From an uncultured Alphaproteobacteria bacterium (GTDB lineage Bacteria; Pseudomonadota; Alphaproteobacteria; Rs-D84): DNA of 52,724 nucleotides. Every line of letters begins with the position of its first letter. Positions within the stretch are counted from its first letter, which is position 1. Below are positions 23,928 through 33,100 of the stretch, piece by piece. Made by a program: the position numbers and the translations under genes. The notes under the pieces were generated by a model. It was given only the letters and a program-made list of their open reading frames with translations, was not told the origin of the DNA and made no database searches. The stretch covers positions 1 to 52,724 of the forward strand of contig CALDAH010000002.1 of assembly GCA_937903135.1 (NCBI GenBank), in the 5' to 3' direction.

Positions 23928-24989
23928 CTATCGTGATATTGCGCGTGAATAATCATTAACCAATGCACGACGCATATCCGAAAACAGGCGATTAAAGTCT
24001 TTGTATTCGCCGCCGCGGGTTTTATATGGGACGCGCCCAACGGATTTATATCCCATGGTTTCAAATCCGGCCGTGCCATCCGGATAGAAAAAGAATACCA
24101 ATCGCGCCCGCCCCGAGTCTGAGGGCAGCGCAATATCGCCGATATCATTCGGGTCACAGGTTGGCGTAATATTTATGAAATCGCCAAACCACGAATATAT
24201 TGGCATATCGTTAAATGAAAACGAACATATCTGCGTATCGTAATTAAAATCAACGTTTGATACGTGACTATTTCTTATTACGCCACGCATAAAAAATTCA
24301 TACGAGTCTGTAAAAGAAAAACTTTTAAGCGCGATTTTACGCGATAATTTACTATTACTGCTAATCTTCTCGGCGATATTGGTAAACCATTTTGCAGACT
24401 GTGCCGGGTGAATTTTATCGTCAACAGATACACATAAATCCAATGAATTACGAACCAGGTGTTCCCGACGCAGGGTTTCCAGGATCTTTGACCAGTGTGA
24501 TTTAATATATTCCGGTGAATATCTTGAAAAATATTCATTTACCAACGGATCTTCTGCATCCATTAACAGCGGGGCACGCAGGCCGCTTAGCATTTGTAAA
24601 ATCTCGTCCGATTTGTTTTTATCCGTAATCCATTGGCCATTTGTTTTTAAATGCGCACGGATTTGATAATCCAATGCCCCCTGGATTGTATGTTCAAGAT
24701 ATTTCACAGGTGTCGTGAAAATTTCCCCGCCGGAAAACACAGCCGCTTCGTTATAGTTATCCAGATTTGAAAACTCATTTATATAATAATGAACATCATC
24801 GGCCGGGATAAAATCCTTGGCCTTGCAGACCTTTCCCTTATTCATATAACAACCCGGGCATGCCAGATTACATCCCCGCGTTAGATAAAAAACCACCTCT
24901 GCATCATACTTAGAATCAAAGTTATCGGCCAATTGCGATACCTTTTTATCAAACGCATTCAGCGCACTATGATTAAAATATCCAGTCAT
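23928..24989 (-). CDS. Stand-alone radical SAM enzyme of unknown substrate
   Basis: This 353-residue protein has the radical SAM cluster motif CX3CX2C in 'LTRGCNLACPGCYMNKGKVC' (near residues 40-47). The GGE-type SAM-binding motif is in 'AAVFSGGEIFTTP', and a strand-end motif is 'AHLKTNGQWI'. The C-terminal half has only isolated cysteines ('TQICSF', 'PTCDPND'), so no clear SPASM or twitch domain. It may act on a protein or peptide, as similar short enzymes do, but no precursor gene is adjacent. The ATG at 24989 has AGAGGGG five bases upstream; a GTG directly before it is less well placed. It has its own promoter and lies between tsf and tyrS. Confidence 0.8.
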   Translation of the reverse strand: MTGYFNHSALNAFDKKVSQLADNFDSKYDAEVVFYLTRGCNLACPGCYMNKGKVCKAKDFIPADDVHYYINEFSNLDNYNEAAVFSGGEIFTTPVKYLEHTIQGALDYQIRAHLKTNGQWITDKNKSDEILQMLSGLRAPLLMDAEDPLVNEYFSRYSPEYIKSHWSKILETLRREHLVRNSLDLCVSVDDKIHPAQSAKWFTNIAEKISSNSKLSRKIALKSFSFTDSYEFFMRGVIRNSHVSNVDFNYDTQICSFSFNDMPIYSWFGDFINITPTCDPNDIGDIALPSDSGRARLVFFFYPDGTAGFETMGYKSVGRVPYKTRGGEYKDFNRLFSDMRRALVNDYSRAISR

Positions 24990-25013
24990 CACAGCCCCTC
25001 TTTATTGACAAAT

Positions 25014-25041
25014 ATAATAGCGCGGTCACAGTTTTTGTCAA
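25014..25041 (-). promoter_or_regulatory. Promoter of the radical SAM gene, with flanking inverted repeat
   Basis: Minus-strand TTGACA (25036-25041), a 16-base spacer and TATTAT (25014-25019). TTGACAAA (25005-25012) and TTTGTCAA (25034-25041) form an 8-bp inverted repeat that brackets the promoter and could be an operator. Confidence 0.6.
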
Positions 25042-25065
25042 CACAAATATTTATGATTAATAAAA

Positions 25066-25085
25066 AATCCGGCATACGCCGGATT
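25066..25085 (-). terminator. Terminator of the rpsB-tsf operon
   Basis: Minus strand AATCCGGC-GTAT-GCCGGATT followed by TTTTATTAAT, about 20 bases after the tsf stop. Confidence 0.88.
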
Positions 25086-25103
25086 ATTTTATAATAGATG
25101 AAA

Positions 25104-25973
25104 TTAGCCTAACATCTTAGCAACTTCATCGGCCAGATTATCTTCGGCCTTTTCAATGCCTTCGCCCAGTACATAGTACGCGAAACCGGCCAATTTACCA
25201 CCAGCTTCGGCGACAACATCTTTTACTGTTTTGGATGGATCCATAACGAACGGCTGTTCTTCCAGTACGGATTCAGCATAGTATTTATTAATACGTCCCT
25301 GAACCATTTTTTCAACAACCATATCTGGTTTCCCTGCTGTAACGCCGGATTCAATAAATACTTTCTTTTCGCGTTCAACTGCAACCGGATCAACGTCAGC
25401 AATTGTCATAAATTCCGGACGATTAGCCGCGATGTGCATTGCAATCTTTGCACCGATTTCATCAATTTTATCCGAATCCCCGTTAATTGCAACGGCAACG
25501 CCGATCTGGCCCATGCCGGGAACTAATGCGTTATGAACATATGTATAGATATGATCACCTTCAACCTTTGCAATACGACGCAGGTTCATATTTTCGCCAA
25601 TTGTTGAAATTGTTGCAGCGATATCATCTTTTACTGCGGCCAATGTTGAATCAAAATCACCTTTTAATTCCATTGCACGTGCAGCAACATCTGCGACCAG
25701 CTTTTGGAATTTTTCGTTTTTCGCAACAAAGTCAGTTTCGGCGTTTAATTCAACAACACATCCCATACCATCGCATTTAACAACGGTAACTAATCCCGAT
25801 GCTGCGACGCGACCGGCTTTGGACGCTGCCTTTACAATACCTTTTTGACGTAACCAATCGGCAGCCGCTTGAACATCACCGTCTGTTTCGGTTAATGCTT
25901 TTTTACAATCCATCATACCTGCGGATGTTTTTTCACGCAGTTCTTGGATTAGTTTTGCTGTGATTTCTGCCAT
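25104..25973 (-). CDS. tsf: Translation elongation factor Ts
   Basis: This 289-residue nucleotide exchange factor for EF-Tu has an N-terminal UBA-like domain ('LIQELREKTSAGMMDCKKAL', 'AADWLRQKG') and the core motif 'ELNAETDFVAKNEKF', with normal length. GGAGAAAAC before the ATG is a good ribosome site. It is the last gene of the rpsB operon, but 17 bases separate it from a non-standard gene inserted after rpsB. A strong terminator follows. Confidence 0.98.
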   Translation of the reverse strand: MAEITAKLIQELREKTSAGMMDCKKALTETDGDVQAAADWLRQKGIVKAASKAGRVAASGLVTVVKCDGMGCVVELNAETDFVAKNEKFQKLVADVAARAMELKGDFDSTLAAVKDDIAATISTIGENMNLRRIAKVEGDHIYTYVHNALVPGMGQIGVAVAINGDSDKIDEIGAKIAMHIAANRPEFMTIADVDPVAVEREKKVFIESGVTAGKPDMVVEKMVQGRINKYYAESVLEEQPFVMDPSKTVKDVVAEAGGKLAGFAYYVLGEGIEKAEDNLADEVAKMLG

Positions 25974-25990
25974 TGTTTTCTCCTTATTTT

Positions 25991-26377
25991 TTATCTGCTG
26001 TTTTCTAATTGTACAGATTTTTTAGCATGGATTATATTTTCAGCACGATTAAGTGCATCTGCGTACAAATTGCAAATCGGCCCGCGTAGTTTGCGCGATG
26101 AATCAAATCCGATAAAACCGATATTATCTTTATTATCTGTCGCGATACATGTATACATATGAATTCCGTTAATAGTCTTAACCGGGAACATATTATACAC
26201 AGCACCATTTGCATTATATGTAAACGCAGGCTTATTTGCGGACGACTTTACTGCATCACGTGCGAATGTTGCAGATCTCTCTTTGTCATAGACAAGCTCA
26301 TCTGCAGGCAAAACCTGCAAAATATATGCATATATTTCCAACAGAGCTTTTTTAGTCGTATTTTTTTCAACTTTCAT
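25991..26377 (-). CDS. Unknown protein encoded between rpsB and tsf
   Basis: This 128-residue protein is not recognised. The start codon overlaps the rpsB stop as TAATG, so translation is probably coupled to ribosomal protein S2, and tsf begins 17 bases after its stop. There is no signal peptide. It has an N-terminal helical region ('KKALLEIYAYILQVLPADEL') followed by beta-strand-like segments ('AVYNMFPVKTINGIHMYTCI', 'NIGFIGFDSSRKLRGP'). Expression should follow the ribosomal operon. Codon choice resembles its neighbours rather than a recent foreign insert. A role in translation is only a guess from position. Confidence 0.8.
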   Translation of the reverse strand: MKVEKNTTKKALLEIYAYILQVLPADELVYDKERSATFARDAVKSSANKPAFTYNANGAVYNMFPVKTINGIHMYTCIATDNKDNIGFIGFDSSRKLRGPICNLYADALNRAENIIHAKKSVQLENSR

Positions 26378-27228
26378 TATTTATCCGCTTTTTCTGCTAA
26401 TTTCCCACGACGTTCTGCACGTGCTTCTGATGTTTTTGATTTAACGCGTGCTTCTTTTTCTTTTAAATCTGCTTCGAATTCATCTGCCGCGGCCGCTTTC
26501 ATATCTGATTCAACCTTTTTACCGGCTGCGCCGCCAAGGCGTTTTTCAATACCAGACAGGATCGCATCAACGAACAAATCACAGTATAGCTGTGTTGCAC
26601 GTGCGGCGTCGTCATTACCCGGGACCGGATAGTCAACCATTTCCGGATTTGCATTCGTATCACAGATAGCAATTGTCGGGATATCTAAATTCTTTGCTTC
26701 GCGTACCGCGTTCATTTCACGTGGAACGTCAATTACAACCATTGCCTGGGGTGTTCCGTGCATTTCTAAGATACCGCCGAAAATACCACGCAGTTTTTCA
26801 ACTTCTTTGGTCATAACGCCGACTTCTTTTTTAGTCAGACCCAGTTTTTCAGCGTTTTCAATATCGTTTTCCATTTTCTTTAAACGACGAATAGACTGAG
26901 AAACCGTCGTCCAGTTAGTCAGCATACCACCCAACCAACGGTTATTTACATAAAACTGTCCGCAACGTTCGGCTGCATCTTTAACGATATCTTTCGCCTG
27001 ATGCTTTGTTGCAACGAATAATACTTTACCGCCGGCGGCTGTAATTGCCTCTAATGCGACCAGGGCACGATGTAATAACGGCGCAGTTTTATTTAAGTTA
27101 ATAATATGAATCTTATCTTTTACACCATAAACATACGGTGTCATTAACGGATTCCAGCGGCGTGTATGGTGACCAAAATGTACGCCCGCTTCCATTAATT
27201 GTTTCATAGAAAATGTTGGCAATGCCAT
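26377..27228 (-). CDS. rpsB: 30S ribosomal protein S2
   Basis: This 283-residue S2 protein (bacterial uS2) begins 'MALPTFSMKQLMEAGVHFGH' and contains 'RRWNPLMTPYVYGVKDKIHI', 'KHQAKDIV', 'NNRWLGGMLTNW' and 'DTNANPEMVDYPVPGNDDA'. The last 45 residues form a charged, helical tail seen in some alphaproteobacterial S2 proteins. The open frame extends upstream to 27354, but 27228 is the start because the family begins there and AAGGA lies seven bases before it. First gene of an operon with the unknown gene and tsf. Confidence 0.97.
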   Translation of the reverse strand: MALPTFSMKQLMEAGVHFGHHTRRWNPLMTPYVYGVKDKIHIINLNKTAPLLHRALVALEAITAAGGKVLFVATKHQAKDIVKDAAERCGQFYVNNRWLGGMLTNWTTVSQSIRRLKKMENDIENAEKLGLTKKEVGVMTKEVEKLRGIFGGILEMHGTPQAMVVIDVPREMNAVREAKNLDIPTIAICDTNANPEMVDYPVPGNDDAARATQLYCDLFVDAILSGIEKRLGGAAGKKVESDMKAAAADEFEADLKEKEARVKSKTSEARAERRGKLAEKADK

Positions 27229-27417
27229 GTCTTTATCCTTTTTTCTGTTGTTATCCTCGCCGTGTGCAAAAGACCAAAATTTAATAATCTGGACAGAAAT
27301 TCGGCACAACGGTTGTGTTCTTCGTGCAACGCACGTAAAACGATAATAGAACAATCTGCCCGAAAAATCAAGGATTATTTAACATCTTATATAAATAGAA
27401 AAAAACACTATCGCCTA

Positions 27418-27445
27418 TTGACAAATCATTTTTACGTACTATATT
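27418..27445 (+). promoter_or_regulatory. Promoter of the S8 protease gene
   Basis: TTGACA (27418-27423), a 16-base spacer and TATATT (27440-27445), 22 bases before the ATG with an AGAGG ribosome site between. Confidence 0.7.
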
Positions 27446-27467
27446 ATTAGTGTGTAAGAGGATGTAA

Positions 27468-29312
27468 ATGAAAATATTGCGTCATATTTTAATAGGTATT
27501 ATGTGTTTATGCGCCGTTCGCCCTGTAATGGCGGTTACGACCACATCAATCGCGGATTGCGATAACGCTGTATATCGTAAATATCATCCCGAAAAATGTA
27601 AAAAATCTAAGTTTTCGTTCGCCGGCACAACAACGCTGGCAATTGGCGGTACAACGGCACTGGCGGCCGGGGCAGCGGCACTTTTTGGTATGTCGGGCGG
27701 CGGTGGTGGCGGCGGCGCATCTGCGGCCCCGGCGATTCCGACGTTGTCTATTTATAACCAGGTCGGCGGTGACGTTGATTCAACACACCTGGCCGCGGTT
27801 ATGAATACCACATCATACGGCCAGAATTATAATCAATATAATGATATTCGCCTGGCCTATTCTCTGGCACGTGGCTATACCGGGCGTGGGACGACGATTG
27901 CGGTCCTGGACAGTGGCACAGACACATGGCACGGCGCAACGGTTGCGAAAATTGCATCCGGCCCGATTGCCCCGGACGCTGTTGTGGAATCGTATAAGAT
28001 CGCAAATAGTGCGGATGAATTCCTGTCATATAAACAAATCGGCGATATTATTGCCAGCGCCACAAACGCGAATGTTTATAACGCCAGCTGGTCCAACGAC
28101 ATAGGCGCGAACGAGATTCATACCCGCGCCGAGTTTGAACGTATGACCGATAAAAATTTCGTAAATCAAATGGTTGCGGCCGCAGATCGCGATGCAATAT
28201 TTGTCTGGGCAGCCGGGAACGATGGTAAAAACCAGTCCAGCGCATTATCTGCCGCCCCGATTGTTGTAAAAGAGCTCCAGGGGCATTTTATCAACGTCGT
28301 CGCCTGGGACAGCGACACGGGCCGACTGGCCGATTACAGTAATGCGTGCGGCGATACAATGGGTTACTGCATTACAGCACCGGGAACAAATATTAACGCA
28401 GGTCAGCTGCTGCCGGCGACCGGGACCAGCTTTGCCGCGCCAATTGTATCCGCCGCAGTTGCCGTAATCCGCGAAGCATTCCCGTATATGTCCGCGGCCC
28501 AGATAACCGATCTGTTATTTACAACCGCCCGTGATCTGGGTGCACCTGGCGTTGACCCGATATACGGTCACGGTATGCTGGATCTGGAACGCGCCACCCG
28601 CCCGGTTGGTGCGCCACTGGTCCCGCTTGCCGACAATATGCTAACCCCGCTGCGTACGGCGCGTGTTTCCGGGACAATCGGCAAACAGATTCGCGATGCA
28701 GGTATAAAATTTGCGTTCTTTGACAGCTATGGCCGTGCATTTGATGCGAACCTGAATGATAATATAAAGGTAAAAAATCGTGCCCGTGGATTTGAACGCC
28801 TGCGCGCAGATGAAAATAAATCAGCGCATTTTGGTAACATAGAACTGGGATTTAAGCAGAGTGATTTCCTGCTAGCCGACGGGTTCTTAAAAACCGATGG
28901 GAAAAACCTGATTACGTTTATTGCTGCGAATAACAGCGTTTCCGTCGGCAATACCGAGATATTTAATCGCAATGAATTCGGTATGACTGCCCCGCGGGCC
29001 GCGGCCGATTCAATGATAACAGAATTTTCCAATATATATACAGCATCCGTAACAGTTGGTGCGCGTCACGGGGATTGGACGTTTTCTGTTGCCGCACCGG
29101 ATATAATTGTATCGGGCGATATGCAGCTGCGTATGCCAACCGGGCGCGCGGCAAACGGTGATATAATCATGCGCGATTATAACATATCATTAACGTCCCG
29201 GCCCGCGATTGAATATTCGGTTGGGTATAAGTTTATAACCGCAACATTTGTGGACAACCCATACGGGACAGACGAGTTCTATGTATTGGCCAAAAGTAAA
29301 ATTCGTTTTTAA
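27468..29312 (+). CDS. Subtilisin-like (S8) serine protease with outer-membrane C-terminus
   Basis: This 614-residue protein has a signal peptide (about residues 1-22), a Gly-rich linker (77-83) and an S8 protease domain: Asp148 in 'IAVLDSGTD', His155 in 'WHGATVAKI', oxyanion Asn251 in 'WAAGND' and Ser321 in 'GTSFAAPIVSAA'. Only seven residues separate Asp from His; other S8 proteases have about 25-40. The C-terminal 200 residues are strand-rich ('SGDMQLRMPTGRAANGDIIM', 'IEYSVGYKF') and end in Phe, like the barrel end of autotransporter proteases but shorter. Probable function: surface or outer-membrane protease. Its stop shares a palindromic TTAA with the convergent invertase gene. Confidence 0.88.
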   Translation: MKILRHILIGIMCLCAVRPVMAVTTTSIADCDNAVYRKYHPEKCKKSKFSFAGTTTLAIGGTTALAAGAAALFGMSGGGGGGGASAAPAIPTLSIYNQVGGDVDSTHLAAVMNTTSYGQNYNQYNDIRLAYSLARGYTGRGTTIAVLDSGTDTWHGATVAKIASGPIAPDAVVESYKIANSADEFLSYKQIGDIIASATNANVYNASWSNDIGANEIHTRAEFERMTDKNFVNQMVAAADRDAIFVWAAGNDGKNQSSALSAAPIVVKELQGHFINVVAWDSDTGRLADYSNACGDTMGYCITAPGTNINAGQLLPATGTSFAAPIVSAAVAVIREAFPYMSAAQITDLLFTTARDLGAPGVDPIYGHGMLDLERATRPVGAPLVPLADNMLTPLRTARVSGTIGKQIRDAGIKFAFFDSYGRAFDANLNDNIKVKNRARGFERLRADENKSAHFGNIELGFKQSDFLLADGFLKTDGKNLITFIAANNSVSVGNTEIFNRNEFGMTAPRAAADSMITEFSNIYTASVTVGARHGDWTFSVAAPDIIVSGDMQLRMPTGRAANGDIIMRDYNISLTSRPAIEYSVGYKFITATFVDNPYGTDEFYVLAKSKIRF

Positions 29313-29947
29313 TTATCCCGGGGCTTAGCCGATGCAGCGATACGGTTTTCCGGGCGAATATCGTTTACCACAATAAACTTGCTAAGCGTATCGCGATGAA
29401 CGCGCAAGCGACGTGCGATTTCATACTTACTGCTTCCCGTGCCAAGTTTTTGCGATATATACCTCTCGCGGCCACAGAGCTTGCACATATTCCGACTGCC
29501 GCGCGGGCGGCCGACATGCTTTCCTTCGGATTTAACGCGCGCAAGTGCTTCTTTGGTGCGCTGGGATATCAGATTTCGTTCAATCTCGGCCGACAGCCCG
29601 AATGCAAACGCTAAAACCTTGCTCGTAATATCCGACCCCAGGCGATAGTTATCCTTAATAGTCCAGATTTTTGCCCCGACATCCATACAGTGGTGTAAAA
29701 TACTCATAATCTGTAATAAATTACGCCCCAGCCTGGATAATTCAGATGCAATAATTAAATCGTCTTTTTGGATTCTTTTTATTAGTCGCCCGAGCTTGCG
29801 TTTGTTTAAATCCTTGGTGGCGGATATAGTTTCTTCTATCCAGCAATCTATTACAATTTCTTGTTTTTCACAGAACTTTTGTATTTCAAATCGCTGGTTT
29901 TCCGTTGTTTGGTGGTCTGTTGACACACGTATATAGCCATATGTCAC
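29309..29947 (-). CDS. Serine site-specific recombinase, Mpi-type DNA invertase
   Basis: This 212-residue serine recombinase has a complete resolvase domain: catalytic Ser in 'YIRVSTDHQTTENQRFEIQ' (Ser9), 'ASELSRLGRNLLQIM', and the E-helix 'VLAFAFGLSAEIERNLISQR', followed by 'TKEALARVKSEGKHVGRPRG' and a C-terminal helix-turn-helix ('SKYEIARRLRVHRDTLSKFI'). 'GWIEETIS'-like text (here CWIEETIS) and the 'WTIKDNYRLG' segment closely recall the master invertase Mpi of Bacteroides, which flips capsule promoters. The start is a GTG behind AAGGAG. It lies tail to tail with the protease gene and divergent from the macroglobulin gene. A 'CKLCGRE' pair in the hinge is unusual. Confidence 0.93.
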   Translation of the reverse strand: MTYGYIRVSTDHQTTENQRFEIQKFCEKQEIVIDCWIEETISATKDLNKRKLGRLIKRIQKDDLIIASELSRLGRNLLQIMSILHHCMDVGAKIWTIKDNYRLGSDITSKVLAFAFGLSAEIERNLISQRTKEALARVKSEGKHVGRPRGSRNMCKLCGRERYISQKLGTGSSKYEIARRLRVHRDTLSKFIVVNDIRPENRIAASAKPRDN

Positions 29948-30100
29948 ATTTTACTCCTTATTTAAATTGTGGCAAATACATGTTTTTTCTCAATCCGCGC
30001 GTAACGAACGCATTCCCATCTCGGGATCAGTATAATAAACACTTGTTTTTTTTATCACAGATTTCTAATATGCGAATATATACAGGAAGGGTTATTTAAT

Positions 30101-33100
30101 ATGACGCGGAAAAAAAATATTCACAAATCCAATAAAACCACACCATGGTACTTTAAAAAATGGTGGAAAATTATAGGGATTATAATAATTATTGCCGCAA
30201 TTATTACCACGGCGGTGGTATGGCGCACGCTGTCAACGCGCGGGCAAACACGGATGAAAATCACGACCAATCAACCCATATCCGCCCAATTTACAGACAA
30301 TAACACCACCAGCCTTATATCAAACAACGCGATTGTGGATATAAATAACTCACGCGAATTAAATCGTCCGGGCCGACTGCTGGTAACATACGATATAACC
30401 GCAGGTAATTACGCCCCGGCATTTCGCAGCGCGATAACCGATTCAGATATTAACAAAGGTGTAAAAATTACCCCGTTTATAAAGGGCGTCTGGAAATCCC
30501 GTGACGGGAACAGCCTGGAATTTACCCCGGCCGGGGATTGGCCGGCCAATACGCGGTTTAATATTAAAATATCTAAAAAATTAATAAACCCTGATATTGT
30601 TCCTAATTCATACCAGGCGTCGTTTAATACAGCACCGATTTCAGCGACCATAGAAAACTTTAATATATACCCGATGCCGAATGCCCCGAAAACAATGACG
30701 GCGGTCGCGGTATTATCGTTTAACTATCCGATTGATATAAAAGACTTTAATAATAAAGTATCCATGAAACTGGACGGGGAAAAGCTGGATTTTTCGGTAA
30801 AGTTTGACCGTTTCCACCGAACCGTGTTTATTATATCGTCCCCGATTACAGTTACGGACAGCCCCCAGACGGTGCGATTAAAACTAAATCGCATCCCTGC
30901 CCTATATGGCGACGACGCGACCAAGAAGCTAACCGCGGCCGCGACAATAGAATCTGCGGATAATTTCTTTAAAATCACATCTCTGGATGCGATTACGGCC
31001 GATACGCCAGATGGGAATTCCGAACAGCTACTATTATTAAACACAACCGCCGGGGCGGCAAAAAACACCGATTGGAATAAATTTATACAAATATACCTGT
31101 TACCGAAAAAATATAATAACGATTCGGATGAAAACACACACACATGGGCGATGGATGAAATAACCCCGGAAGTATTGCAAAGATCAACCGTCATACCGTT
31201 TAAACAAACAAATTTTGCAACCCCGGCGGGCGTTTACCAATATGCATTTACATATAACATATCCGATAATGAAAAACGGTATATGTATGTATCCGTTCGC
31301 GGCGGCGCACAATCGGCCGGCGGTTTTATTTTACAAAACGGCATAGATAAAATACTTCCCGTCCCGTACCCCGAACGTCAGGTAAAAATTGCCGGCAGCG
31401 GCGCAATACTTTCATTGGCCGGTGATAAAAAGCTCGGCATAATGGCACGCGGCGGCGCGGCCGCGGCATATATTAATTTATATAAGGTTAAATCGGACGA
31501 GATTAATCACCTAATCTCCCAGACATATGATGTTTTCGCGAATAACATGGAATTTAAATCCTGGGCGTTTGGCGCATATGATATGTCGGTAGTATTCCAG
31601 AAAAAAATTACATTCGCCGACAGTTCTATGAATAAAACCAACTATTCATCGGTTGACCTCGGGGATTATTTAAACCGCACCCATAATGATAATACAGGGA
31701 TATTTATAATTCAGGCCGGCCCGACCCAGAATCAGGCGAATTACAGCGATAAACGATTAATACTACTTACTAATTTCGGGATAATTCGCAAACTAAACCA
31801 TTCTAATAATACATCGGATATATTTGTATCTATTCTGTCAACCGGCGCACCGGCCGCAGATACCGCGATCGAGGTATTAGGGCGCAACGGCAACCCCGTC
31901 TGGGCCGGACGAACGGATAACAGCGGACATGTTATTATCCCTGCCCTGCCGTGGTCTGAATATAAAAACGAAAAAGAACCGGTCGCAATCGTTGCCCGCA
32001 GCGGTGATGACGTATCGTTTATTCCGTATAATGCAGCATATGCCCAGCGCGTTGAATATTCCAAGTTTGATATTGACGGAACATATTCATCCGCCACGAC
32101 ACCACTGAATGCGTTTGTATTTACCGATCGCGGAATTTATCGCCCGGGTGAAAACGCCATCATCGCAGGTGTTATAAAAAATAAAACGTTTAATTCATTG
32201 GCCGGAATTCCCGTTCGCATTGAAATCTATGACGCGCGCGGTCGCACGGTTTTTGAACGCGTAATATCATTAGCGTCCGACGGAATGTTTGATATTAAAT
32301 ACGCGATTGGTGAAACCGCTGCGATTGGTGAATATAACGTAAATGTATTTTCTGTAAATTCTAAAAATAAATCCCAGGATCTTTTGGGGAACGCATATTT
32401 TCGCATAGAAGAATTTGTCCCGGATACCCTGAAAATAAATGCCGCAATCCCGGGGGCATCTGATAACGGCTGGCTATCGCCCGATGGGCTAAATGCGAAT
32501 GTATCGCTATATAACCTGTTCGGGACACCGGCGGTTTATCGGCGAATAACCGCGTCTGTTACAATGACGCCGGTCGAATTTTCATTCCCTGAATATAAAA
32601 ACTATATATTTACCCCGAATTTTATATCAGGATCTGGAATGTCCGATAATACCGCGACGCGCGTGCAAACATTTTCCCAGCAGCTGCCGGATGCCAAAAC
32701 TAATAACGATGGGGAAACCGAAATCCCAATTACATTCGATCATACGATCCCATCGGGTACGTATAAGCTTACCATGAACATCCACGGATTCGAGGGGGCG
32801 ACCGGCAAAAGCGTTCAGACAACGATATCGGCCCGCGTATCTGATGCAAAGTATATAATCGGTTATCTGAATAATTCTGATCTGGGGTATATTAATCAAA
32901 ATGCCCGCCGGTCGGTTAATATAATCGCGATTGACCATACCGCGGCCCGAACATCCGCACGCGGCATTACAATGCGATTGCTGCGCCGTGAAAACCTAAC
33001 CAGCCTGATTAAGGACTATAATAACTATTATAAATACCAAACAATTACGCGTGATAGTATTATATCCCAATCCGCGATTAATATCCCGGATACGGGGATG

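Noticed and set aside
27229..27354. 42-residue N-terminal extension of ribosomal protein S2
   Set aside because: The extension has no resemblance to the family, and the AAGGA ribosome site points to the ATG at 27228.
29948..30100. Possible invertible promoter beside the invertase
   Set aside because: I looked for paired long inverted repeats here and in the other intergenic regions. Only short, imperfect ones were found, none framing a promoter in the Mpi manner.
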